Shown one piece after another: positions 1 to 5,532 of a stretch of DNA of 6,552 nucleotides. The position numbers and the translations under genes are program-made. The stretch is from Acinetobacter sp. (lineage in GTDB: Bacteria > Pseudomonadota > Gammaproteobacteria > Pseudomonadales > Moraxellaceae). The stretch spans positions 1 through 6,552 of the forward strand of contig SSHD01000019.1 of assembly GCA_008017255.1 (NCBI GenBank), read 5' to 3'. Position 1 is the first letter of the stretch. Every line of letters begins with the position of its first letter. The notes below the pieces were generated by a model. The model had not been told where the DNA came from. It was given only the letters and a program-made list of their open reading frames with translations, and ran no database searches.

Positions 1-237
1 GCTTTATGGCGGTTCAACCTGTTCAGGTGCAGTAAAATCTATTATCAGCCATCAAGGTCTGGTTGCAGGAATGCCTGCAATATATCAACAATTTTCCAGT
101 TGCCATCATGCCGCAAAAATCATTGCCTCCGACTCAAACCGACCAATTACCACAGCATTTTGTTGTATTATCCCGATTCCTTTATAAGTCGACATTCAAC
201 ACCAACAACGCTTTGACGTGCATCATCATCTCTTGAT
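1..237. other. Left-edge stretch with no assignable gene
   Basis: I see no feature I can name here. On the plus strand one frame is open from the window edge to a TAA at 185-187 (about 61 codons), so the end of a plus-strand gene convergent with the transporter unit is possible. A second plus frame stays open almost as long, the product is rich in Cys, His and Ile, and I do not recognise it, so chance is equally likely. The minus strand is interrupted by several stops in every frame. No RNA gene, repeat or promoter is evident. Confidence 0.3.
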
Positions 238-269
238 AAAAAACAGTCCAATCGTTCATTGAGCTGTTT
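238..269 (-). terminator. Rho-independent terminator of the transporter unit
   Basis: Read on the minus strand, the arms AAACAG and CTGTTT enclose a second pairing block CAAT/ATTG around a five-base loop (GAACG), with one C-A mismatch and one T-G wobble between the blocks. The 3' arm runs directly into six T residues. The hairpin begins only six bases after the stop codon of the small-subunit gene, so it closes the metP/metS-like unit. Confidence 0.75.
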
Positions 270-275
270 AATCTG

Positions 276-419
276 CTAAAGCGTATGTTGATCTTTGACT
301 TCTTCCAGCACTTCATCTAATTGTTCTGGGTTTTTGCTCAAATGCCAAATCGACAGCGCCAAGCCACCCCATAAAAACAGTATTGAAATGACCATCATCA
401 CGATTGCAGAAGTATTCAT
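276..419 (-). CDS. Small single-helix subunit of an NSS transporter (MetS-like)
   Basis: This encodes 47 residues. The start MNTSAIVMMV is followed by a hydrophobic helix (about residues 5-27, including LFLWGGLALSI) and a charged tail with the sequence KNPEQLDEVLEEVKDQ. This matches the small subunit family that accompanies methionine/alanine NSS importers (MetS of Corynebacterium glutamicum is the type example). There the single-span peptide is needed for activity of the large transporter subunit. The gene lies ten bases downstream of the transporter stop codon on the same strand. It has a strong AGGAGA ribosome binding site six bases before the ATG, so it is co-transcribed and probably translated in stoichiometric excess. 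The TAG stop is followed at once by a terminator. The identification is by motif and context only. Confidence 0.85.
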   Translation of the reverse strand: MNTSAIVMMVISILFLWGGLALSIWHLSKNPEQLDEVLEEVKDQHTL

Positions 420-425
420 AGTTAT

Positions 426-431
426 TCTCCT
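426..431 (-). promoter_or_regulatory. Ribosome binding site overlapping the transporter stop codon
   Basis: AGGAGA lies six bases upstream of the small-subunit ATG (417-419). Its first two bases are the last two of the TAG stop codon (430-432) of the preceding transporter gene. This fixes the start of the small gene and suggests that ribosomes ending the transporter can reinitiate on it. Confidence 0.8.
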
Positions 432-1908
432 AACGATCTTTCATTTTGCTCAGTAGCAACGCCACCACCGCACAAAACAGTACACTGCCCCAGCCGAAGA
501 TACCTTGTAAACTCATGCTATAACTTTCGTAACCATTTCTGAGCAAGCTAAAAATCGTCATGCTTAAGGTGGTCAATAAAATTAAAGAAGTAATCACCGT
601 TAAAGTAAAATCCCAACCTTTGCCAAGTTGCAAGGTTGAAATACGATTCACGTGGTCTCGAAGCTCGCGTAATGCAGAATGCTTAAACCATGCAATACCA
701 ATAATCGACAACAATGCCCCACCTATAATGCCGATATTGTTAATAAAGTGATCAATAATATCCACCAGTTTAATTGCATTGACACTGGAAAATAACAGCA
801 CTGAAAGTAGTGCACTGCTGCCACCGATAATGCTGACTGCTTTACGCCGTCCCCACTTTAACTTGTCTTGCATGGCGGCAATCGGTACTTCCAAAATACT
901 CACCATAGACGAAATACCCGCCACAAACAACGAAGCGAAAAATAACAAGCCAAATAAATCTGCACCTGCACCTAAACTGGAAATAATTTTAGGGAATGCG
1001 ATAAACGCCAACCCAATGCCGCCACTGACCACATCTTGTACATCTTTATCTGCGGCATGTGCCATAAAACCTAGTGCTGCAAATATGCCAATCCCCGCCA
1101 AAATTTCGGTGGAAGCATTGGCAAAACCGACAATCAACCCCGAGCCAGTTAAATTGGTTTTTGGTTTTAAATAAGATGAATACGTCACCATAATGCCAAA
1201 GCCGACCGACAGCGAAAAGAAAGTATGTCCATAGGCGGCTAACCAGACTTTATAATTCATCATCGCCGACCAGTCTGGGGTAAAAAAGGCATTTAAGCCA
1301 TCGACCGCACCAGGTAAGCGCAAGGATTGAATCACCAAAATACTAAACAAAACAAACAACAGCGGCATAAATATTTTATTGGACAGCTCAACACCTTTTT
1401 TCACCCCACCATATAAAATGATTAAAGTCAGCGCCCAAATGCCCACAATCGGCCAAAATAAATGACTGACAAATTGCAGATCAAATCCACTGGCTTGCGA
1501 GGTTTGTAGGTAAGTCTTGAAGAAGAAACTTTCTGGGTCACTGCCCCACACCTGACCGATGGAAAAATAAATATAACTGCCTGCCCACGTCAGCACGCTG
1601 GCATAATACAGCGCAACCACAAGGCACACGCACACCTGCCACCAACCTAAGGTTTCACCGCCTTTAAATAAAGCTCTATAGGCTTTGGGCGGCGAATTAT
1701 GGCTACGATGTCCAGTGGCATAATCTAAAAACAGCAACGGTAAACCGGCAGTAATCAGCGCCAATAAATACGGAACTAAAAACGCACCGCCACCATTGTC
1801 ATAGGCGACATAGGGAAAGCGCCAAATATTCCCCAAACCCACAGCCGACCCAATGGCTGCAATAATAAAACCAGATCGTGAGGTCCAGTTTTCACGTGTC
1901 GCTGTCAT
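430..1908 (-). CDS. Sodium-dependent transporter, NSS family (MetP-like)
   Basis: This is a 492-residue polytopic inner membrane protein of the neurotransmitter:sodium symporter (NSS, LeuT-fold) family, which imports amino acids with Na+. Residues 7-46 carry the family signature: the sequence WTSRSGFI, the unwound TM1 segment GSAVGLGNIWRFPY (20-33) that binds Na+ and substrate, and NGGGAFLVPYL. The TM6 region SVGFGIMVTYSSY (234-246) and TM8 with SLFVAGISSM (326-335) are also typical, the latter contributing to the second Na+ site. About 11-12 helices are visible, with a last one near 464-487. Length is normal for bacterial NSS proteins. The ATG is preceded by AGGTGA. The downstream MetS-like gene points to a methionine/alanine importer rather than a tryptophan or leucine one. 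The exact substrate is inferred from context, and a symbol such as metP would be provisional. Confidence 0.92.
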   Translation of the reverse strand: MTATRENWTSRSGFIIAAIGSAVGLGNIWRFPYVAYDNGGGAFLVPYLLALITAGLPLLFLDYATGHRSHNSPPKAYRALFKGGETLGWWQVCVCLVVALYYASVLTWAGSYIYFSIGQVWGSDPESFFFKTYLQTSQASGFDLQFVSHLFWPIVGIWALTLIILYGGVKKGVELSNKIFMPLLFVLFSILVIQSLRLPGAVDGLNAFFTPDWSAMMNYKVWLAAYGHTFFSLSVGFGIMVTYSSYLKPKTNLTGSGLIVGFANASTEILAGIGIFAALGFMAHAADKDVQDVVSGGIGLAFIAFPKIISSLGAGADLFGLLFFASLFVAGISSMVSILEVPIAAMQDKLKWGRRKAVSIIGGSSALLSVLLFSSVNAIKLVDIIDHFINNIGIIGGALLSIIGIAWFKHSALRELRDHVNRISTLQLGKGWDFTLTVITSLILLTTLSMTIFSLLRNGYESYSMSLQGIFGWGSVLFCAVVALLLSKMKDR

Positions 1909-1929
1909 AGCTCACCTAAAGTTAGAGTA

Positions 1930-1958
1930 GGCATATTGATACCGTTTTTGTTGTCCAA
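1930..1958 (-). promoter_or_regulatory. Weak candidate promoter for the transporter unit
   Basis: On the minus strand TTGGAC (1953-1958) is followed after 17 bases by TATGCC (1930-1935), just upstream of the transporter start at 1908. The -10 match is poor. The 106-base gap to the aldehyde dehydrogenase contains no clear terminator, so read-through from that gene is also possible. Confidence 0.3.
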
Positions 1959-2014
1959 TCTGGCATGGATCACCCTGCCATATTCATTCTGTTGCGTTGA
2001 TATTAAAGTCTTTG

Positions 2015-3457
2015 TTATTGCTTAATCACCAACACTCGTTCTTCTTGCATATCGCGGATTGCCGAATGAATGCCCTCACGGCCTAAGCCTGAATCTTTCA
2101 CCCCGCCATAGGGCATATTATCGACACGGAACGTCGGTACATCATTAATAATCACCCCGCCCACATGCAAGTGATCCCACGCATACAACATTTTATTTAA
2201 GTCTTGCGTATAAACACCAGCCTGCAAACCAAAACGGCTTTGATTAATGATGGCAATACCCTGCTCAAAATTGGCATATTGCTCTAAAATAGCAACCGGT
2301 CCAAAGGCTTCATCTTTATAAATTTCTAGTTCAGCATCGACATTTTCCAACAAGGTCGGTTCAAACAATACCCCTTTAAAACTACCGCCCGTCAGCACTG
2401 TAGCGCCTTTTTTCTCAGCTTTATCGAGCCATTTTTTTAAGCGCTGTGCTTCATCCGCTTTAATCATCGGGCCAACCAATGTGGTGCTTAACGCAGGGTC
2501 AGCGGCTTGGATGGTTTTCAGTTTCTCTAGCAATTTCTTTTTCACTGCACTGTAAATATCGGCATGAATTAAAATCCGTTGCACACTAATACAAACCTGC
2601 CCCGCATGTGCATAGGCTGCGCCAATTAAACGATCAATTAGCGCATCATCAATCACAGCATCGGCTTCAATCAGCACCGCAGCATTGCCCCCCAATTCAA
2701 GCGTCACTTTTTTACGACCTGCACGCGCTTTCATGTCCCAACCGACTTGGTCAGAACCGGTAAAACTGAGCATTTTAAACCGATCATCAGTAACTAAAAT
2801 ATCCGCCGCATGACGGTCACATGGCAAAATGGACCATGCACCTTTAGGCAAATCGGTTTCAGCCAAAACCTCCGCAATTTTTAAGGCGCTAATCGGGGTT
2901 AAACTGGCAGGCTTCAATACAAAAGGGCAACCTGCCGCAATCGCTGGGGCAATTTTATGCGCCACCAAATTCAAAGGGAAGTTAAACGGGCTAATCAAAG
3001 AAACTGCACCAATTGGCACGTATTTAACCATACCGCGATAGCGCGCTGCGGCAGCTGTTACCGCCAAAGGTAACATCCTCCCTTCATCCAATTGCGTCAC
3101 CGCATCTGCCGCCAACTGAAAAGTATTAATTAAACGCTCCACTTCAGCACTTGCTGCCATACGTGGTTTACCGCCTTCCGCAATCAATATTTCAGTCAGT
3201 TCATCACGCAGTTCATTAAAGCGTTTCACACAGTGCAGCAAAATTTTTTGCTTTTGGAACGGCTTCAGCGCCGCCATCTCTGCTTCTGCTTTCAACGCCG
3301 CTGCTATGGCTTGTTCTAATACTTTGCCATCTGCCAATGCCACTCGCGCATAGACACTCTGTTGATATTTATCTTGAACCTCAAGCCATTGCCCACTGGT
3401 CTGCGCCTTGCCTGCCACATAGAAGGGATACTCTGCCCCGCTTGAAATAATCGACAT
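2015..3457 (-). CDS. NAD(P)-dependent aldehyde dehydrogenase family protein
   Basis: This 480-residue enzyme of the aldehyde dehydrogenase superfamily oxidises an aldehyde to the acid in the cytoplasm. The active-site set is complete: Asn159 in SPFNFPLN, the cofactor-binding Lys182 in LKPAS, FTGSDQVG (232-239), general base Glu254 in LELGGN, catalytic Cys289 in GQVCIS, and Glu383 in KDEAFGPV. The C-terminal block NMPYGGVKDSGLGREG (447-462) resembles the branch containing lactaldehyde, succinate-semialdehyde and phosphonoacetaldehyde dehydrogenases. I cannot fix the substrate. The start ATG has only a weak TGAGA (3463-3467) upstream. The gene is divergent from the outer membrane protein at 3580 and lies upstream of the transporter on the same strand. 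Confidence 0.93.
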   Translation of the reverse strand: MSIISSGAEYPFYVAGKAQTSGQWLEVQDKYQQSVYARVALADGKVLEQAIAAALKAEAEMAALKPFQKQKILLHCVKRFNELRDELTEILIAEGGKPRMAASAEVERLINTFQLAADAVTQLDEGRMLPLAVTAAAARYRGMVKYVPIGAVSLISPFNFPLNLVAHKIAPAIAAGCPFVLKPASLTPISALKIAEVLAETDLPKGAWSILPCDRHAADILVTDDRFKMLSFTGSDQVGWDMKARAGRKKVTLELGGNAAVLIEADAVIDDALIDRLIGAAYAHAGQVCISVQRILIHADIYSAVKKKLLEKLKTIQAADPALSTTLVGPMIKADEAQRLKKWLDKAEKKGATVLTGGSFKGVLFEPTLLENVDAELEIYKDEAFGPVAILEQYANFEQGIAIINQSRFGLQAGVYTQDLNKMLYAWDHLHVGGVIINDVPTFRVDNMPYGGVKDSGLGREGIHSAIRDMQEERVLVIKQ

Positions 3458-3491
3458 TGTTTTCTCATTGTAAAATTTGAATTTAGACTAC

Positions 3492-3519
3492 TTCATATTT
3501 GCCGAGATCACTATATGAT
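3492..3519 (+). promoter_or_regulatory. Candidate promoter of the outer membrane protein gene
   Basis: TTCATA (3492-3497) is followed after 16 bases by TATGAT (3514-3519), which differs from TATAAT at one base. This predicts a start near 3526 and a leader of about 54 nt. The -10 overlaps the -10 of the opposing promoter by two bases. Assigned by eye only. Confidence 0.5.
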
Positions 3520-3538
3520 TCGCGCTAATCATCATCAA
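3510..3538 (-). promoter_or_regulatory. Candidate promoter of the aldehyde dehydrogenase gene
   Basis: On the minus strand TTGATG (3533-3538) is followed after exactly 17 bases by TATAGT (3510-3515), five of six matches to the -10 consensus. Transcription would begin about 45 bases before the ATG at 3457. Confidence 0.5.
3515..3532. promoter_or_regulatory. 18-bp near-palindrome, candidate operator in the divergent promoter
   Basis: ATGATTCGC/GCTAATCAT is symmetrical at eight of nine positions (only 3521/3526 fail). It fills nearly the whole -35/-10 spacer of the aldehyde dehydrogenase promoter and overlaps the -10 of the outer membrane protein promoter. A dimeric regulator bound here would be expected to affect both genes. 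No regulator gene is present in the window. Confidence 0.45.
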
Positions 3539-3579
3539 TACACCATTTCGGTCTGTTTTATTTAATTGAGGACAATACA

Positions 3580-4287
3580 ATGCAAAAATTAAAACTCTCT
3601 TTGTTAGCAGCCGCATTGGGCTACTGCGGCGTAGCGCAGGCCGATGTCGTAGCGGTCAAAGCCGATGCCAGCTATTGGGCTTATGACGGTCAAGCCAATA
3701 TGGCAGCGCAAACTGGTGTAGACGATTACGACTTAGAGCGTGACGGTTCGACCCAAGTGTCATTGGCCATTGAGCATCCGGTACCACTCATTCCCAATGC
3801 TAAACTTCGTTATGTGAACTTAAATGCACAAACTGAAAATCAAGTGCTGAATCAACCAATCTACGATCTGGATATTGACCAAACCGACTTCATTTTATAT
3901 TACGAAATTTTAGACAATGTTGTCGATGCAGATATTGGTATTGGTGCCAGCAAACTCAGTGGTGATGTTAAAACCCTTGCGCTCGCCAACACCAAAATTG
4001 ATGAAACCGTGCCAGTGATTTATGGTGCCGCAGGAGTAAAACTACCGTTAACGGGTTTAAGTGCCAAAGCGGAATTGTTGTATAGCAACTATGAAGATAC
4101 GCAACTGACCGATGCCAAAGCAGAATTACAATACAATTTTGTCGACAACCTCCTGGTCGATGTCGGCTTAAAAGCAGGCTATCGCATTTTAGATATTCAA
4201 TTCGATGACTACGAAAGCAACAACCTTAAAAATGATTTGAGCTTTGAATTTAAAGGCCCATATATCGGTGTCGATATTCATTTCTAA
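3580..4287 (+). CDS. Outer membrane beta-barrel protein, TIGR04219 type
   Basis: This 235-residue precursor is of the TIGR04219 type. It has a Sec signal peptide (residues 1-21, MQKLKLSLLAAAL core, cleavage after AQA). The rest consists of alternating short amphipathic strands and ends in Phe, the usual outer membrane beta-barrel terminus (IHF). Family-like landmarks are ASYWAYDG (30-37), HPVPLIPNAKLRY (66-78), LYYEILDN (106-113), IYGAAGVKLPLTGLS (147-161) and FKGPYIGVDIHF (224-235). Function of this family is not established. The ATG is chosen because GAGG (3568-3571) lies eight bases upstream. It is divergent from the aldehyde dehydrogenase and followed by its own terminator, so it is monocistronic. 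Surface-exposed loops are acidic. Confidence 0.9.
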   Translation: MQKLKLSLLAAALGYCGVAQADVVAVKADASYWAYDGQANMAAQTGVDDYDLERDGSTQVSLAIEHPVPLIPNAKLRYVNLNAQTENQVLNQPIYDLDIDQTDFILYYEILDNVVDADIGIGASKLSGDVKTLALANTKIDETVPVIYGAAGVKLPLTGLSAKAELLYSNYEDTQLTDAKAELQYNFVDNLLVDVGLKAGYRILDIQFDDYESNNLKNDLSFEFKGPYIGVDIHF

Positions 4288-4303
4288 GCACTGTTAGCGA
4301 TCT

Positions 4304-4331
4304 AAGCGCAGTCCTTTGATTGCGCTTTTTT
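4304..4331 (+). terminator. Rho-independent terminator of the outer membrane protein gene
   Basis: The arms AAGCGCAGTC and GATTGCGCTT pair over ten positions with one G-T wobble around the loop CTTT. They continue into a T run ending at 4331. The hairpin starts 17 bases after the stop codon at 4287. Confidence 0.85.
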
Positions 4332-4340
4332 ATGCCACCA

Positions 4341-4357
4341 ACTTGTATAATACAAGT
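4341..4357. promoter_or_regulatory. 17-bp perfect palindrome beside the GacA-type site
   Basis: ACTTGTAT-A-ATACAAGT is a perfect inverted repeat with a single central base. It ends five bases before the GacA-type site and lies about 80-95 bases upstream of the predicted small RNA start. The TTGTAT...ATACAA core resembles operators of GntR/FadR-type regulators, but the regulator is unknown. It contains TATAAT, yet no acceptable -35 lies at the right distance on the plus strand. Confidence 0.5.
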
Positions 4358-4361
4358 GCCA

Positions 4362-4379
4362 TGTAAGCCAAAACTTACA
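4362..4379 (+). promoter_or_regulatory. GacA/UvrY upstream activating site
   Basis: TGTAAG-N6-CTTACA is an exact inverted repeat. It matches the GacA box known upstream of rsmX, rsmY and rsmZ in Pseudomonas. Its centre lies about 66 bases before the predicted start of the small RNA. Finding it next to an RNA with repeated GGA hairpins makes a coincidental match unlikely. Confidence 0.8.
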
Positions 4380-4400
4380 GCCATCGGCGCAATTGGCGAA

Positions 4401-4429
4401 TATACAGCTCAGAATGCGAACGCTAATAT
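4401..4429 (+). promoter_or_regulatory. Candidate promoter of the Rsm-type small RNA
   Basis: TATACA (4401-4406) is followed after 17 bases by TAATAT (4424-4429), which puts the start near 4436, just before the first GGA hairpin. The -35 is weak, as expected for an activator-dependent promoter. The start is approximate. Confidence 0.5.
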
Positions 4430-4435
4430 AAGCAC

Positions 4436-4554
4436 ATAGAGACAGGAAGTCTCATTGATAATAATTAAACACAGGATGTCGTCGTCGATAGGATATCAGC
4501 GACAAGAAACTGAATATGAAACAGCCCCGTCAGGATGATGGGGCTGTTTTTTTT
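4436..4554 (+). ncRNA. RsmX/Y/Z-like (CsrB family) CsrA-sequestering small RNA
   Basis: This is a predicted untranslated RNA of about 119 nt that would bind the translational repressor CsrA/RsmA and so release its mRNA targets, as RsmX/Y/Z do in Pseudomonas and CsrB/C in enterics. All four GGA triplets lie at hairpin tips: GAGAC-AGGAA-GTCTC (4439-4453), ACA-GGA-TGT (4471-4479), GATA-GGA-TATC (4487-4497, extended by GTCG/CGAC outside) and TCA-GGA-TGA in the terminator loop (4531-4538). The length is close to that of RsmX and RsmY. A GacA-type site and promoter precede it, and a strong terminator ends it. No coding frame of note crosses it. The family call is by architecture, since these RNAs have poorly conserved sequence. 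The 5' end is uncertain by several bases. Confidence 0.8.
4519..4554 (+). terminator. Terminator hairpin of the small RNA, tipped with GGA
   Basis: Fourteen pairs (AAACAGCCCCGTCA with TGATGGGGCTGTTT, one G-T wobble) close a GGA loop, followed by eight T residues. The upper stem presents a fourth CsrA-binding motif, so the hairpin probably serves both in termination and in protein binding. On the opposite strand only a short T run follows, so termination of the convergent ankyrin transcript would be weaker. Confidence 0.9.
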
Positions 4555-4577
4555 ATTTGGGGTATTTATTGTTCAAT

Positions 4578-4889
4578 TTATAGACTGTTTAAATACGCCA
4601 CCACATCGCTATTCTCTGCCATTTCCGCCAGTTGTAGTGCCGTATATTCACCTTTATAGGCGACATTCGCGCCTCTACTGACCAACAGCTGCACTACGGC
4701 TAAATGGTCATTTTCAGCAGCCGCTTGCAGTGCACTATAGCCTTCATCATCGGTTTGATTTGGGTCTATGCCGTCCAATAACAGTTGTTCAACTTGTGCT
4801 ACATCCCCTTGCGATGCCCAATACACCAGCTCAGGCAAATGCAGTTCTTCATCATCTTGTGGCAGCGGAGTAAAAGCGTTGAGTTTCAT
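4578..4889 (-). CDS. Small ankyrin-repeat protein
   Basis: This encodes 103 residues made almost wholly of ankyrin repeats, helix-turn-helix units that mediate protein-protein contact. A short acidic N-terminus (PQDDEE, 10-15) is followed by repeat 1 (about 19-49, with ASQGDVAQVEQLLLDGIDPN), repeat 2 (about 50-80, with SALQAAAENDHLAVVQLLVSRGAN) and a truncated repeat 3 (83-103, TALQLAEMAENSDVVAYL). There is no signal peptide or membrane helix, so it is probably cytoplasmic. The ATG at 4887-4889 is chosen. A TTG ten codons upstream would also keep frame, but neither start has a convincing ribosome binding site. The gene is convergent with the small RNA, ending 24 bases from its terminator. The partner is unknown. 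Confidence 0.8.
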   Translation of the reverse strand: MKLNAFTPLPQDDEELHLPELVYWASQGDVAQVEQLLLDGIDPNQTDDEGYSALQAAAENDHLAVVQLLVSRGANVAYKGEYTALQLAEMAENSDVVAYLNSL

Positions 4890-4987
4890 GGTAGTTTGAT
4901 CGCACTTAAGTCGGGACAATCGTTAGATTTAAACATAAACGGATGGATGATGCGTATGGTTTATGCTGCGACATCTTGCACACTGGT
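4890..4987. other. Short non-coding gap between ankyrin gene and DUF1648 pseudogene
   Basis: The 98 bases hold no gene, clear promoter or terminator. They contain GTTAGATT (4922-4929), which recurs at 5526-5533 on the far side of the DUF1648 pseudogene next to the attC-like sequence. Confidence 0.4.
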
Positions 4988-5452
4988 CTAGCGGCGGCGG
5001 AAATAACGTGCAATAGAAAACAGCCAAAATAAGATAAAGCCCAAAAATAGCAGCAAGCTAATAATAAAAGGCTACCCAGACAAGCGTGGCGAGTGGGTTA
5101 CATTGGCGTTCACCAAAACACAGGTACAGCAGCAAAACAGGGCTAAAGTTGCACATACTTTTTGATAGATAGGCAAAGCTTGCCGCACGCCGCTTCGGTG
5201 CAAACCAATACTCTTTATGCGAAAAATTCAACATGCGAATGGGTAGTTTTTGCATAAAATAAATAGGAGCAACGAACAGCAATGGCAATATCAGCACTAA
5301 CCCAAGCATTAAAGCAATATAAGCACCGTGCGACATATAGCCGTTTGCCATGCTTGCCGCGCCAAAATTTGAGCAACTATAGCAGGCAAACTTGAACTAG
5401 CTAGCCATACAAAAACCACCGCAGCGATGATGCAAATACAGAGTGTTTTCAT
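4988..5452 (-). pseudogene. DUF1648-type membrane protein gene with two frameshifts
   Basis: Read in pieces on the minus strand this gives a small membrane protein of about 154 residues resembling the DUF1648 family. The first frame, from ATG 5450-5452, gives MKTLCICIIAAVVFVWLASS and then SLPAIVAQ. One base appears missing in an A run at about 5368-5370. Restoring it reads NFGAAS, then ANGYMSHGAYIALM, the family's (V)A..F....NGYMS motif. The second frame runs through IYFMQKLPIRMLNFSHKEYW to VWVAF, where an extra T (A run on the plus strand, 5066-5069) leads to TAG at 5058-5060. Removing it continues as IISLLLFLGFILFWLF and SIARYFRRR to a stop at 4988-4990. About four membrane helices result. 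Both lesions lie in homopolymers, so sequencing error is a real alternative to true decay. Confidence 0.75.
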
Positions 5453-5473
5453 AGATGGCTTTTTCACAGTAAC

Positions 5474-5532
5474 CATTAACAGCTTTTACGAATCCAGTGA
5501 GCGAAGTGAACGGCTTAAACCAGTAGTTAGAT
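5474..5532 (-). repeat. Possible integron attC-like site after the lipoprotein gene
   Basis: On the minus strand ATCTAAC (5526-5532) fits the attC R'' box RYYYAAC and shares its first base with the last A of the lipoprotein TAA stop. The sequence TTTAAGCCG and later AAGC-T-GTTA (ending in GTTAATG, 5474-5480) follow at spacings like those in short attC sites such as that of aadA1. The R' box GTTAATG fits GTTRRRY only partly, and the internal arms pair only partly. No integrase is in the window, so this is tentative. Confidence 0.3.

Noticed and set aside
168..278. In-frame continuation past the small-subunit TAG (35 further codons, beginning QIKQLNERLD) suggesting a premature stop or read-through.
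   Set aside because: The continuation falls on a clear rho-independent terminator (238-269), and 47 residues is a normal length for this family, so TAG is taken as the true stop.
560..1174. Plus-strand open frames opposite the transporter.
   Set aside because: They are antisense shadows of a well-conserved NSS gene with no recognisable product or ribosome binding site.
1961..1980. TGGCA/TGCCA inverted repeat downstream of the aldehyde dehydrogenase as a terminator.
   Set aside because: Only five pairs, a ten-base loop and no T run on the minus strand.
2829..3041. Plus-strand open frame opposite the aldehyde dehydrogenase.
   Set aside because: Shadow of a gene with a complete active site; no independent support.
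4346..4351. TATAAT as the -10 box of a promoter for the small RNA.
   Set aside because: No acceptable -35 lies 16-18 bases upstream, it precedes the activator site, and the hexamer is explained by the 17-bp palindrome.
4785..4991. Plus-strand open frame across the ankyrin gene start.
   Set aside because: It overlaps a protein with clear ankyrin repeats on the other strand and has no family resemblance.
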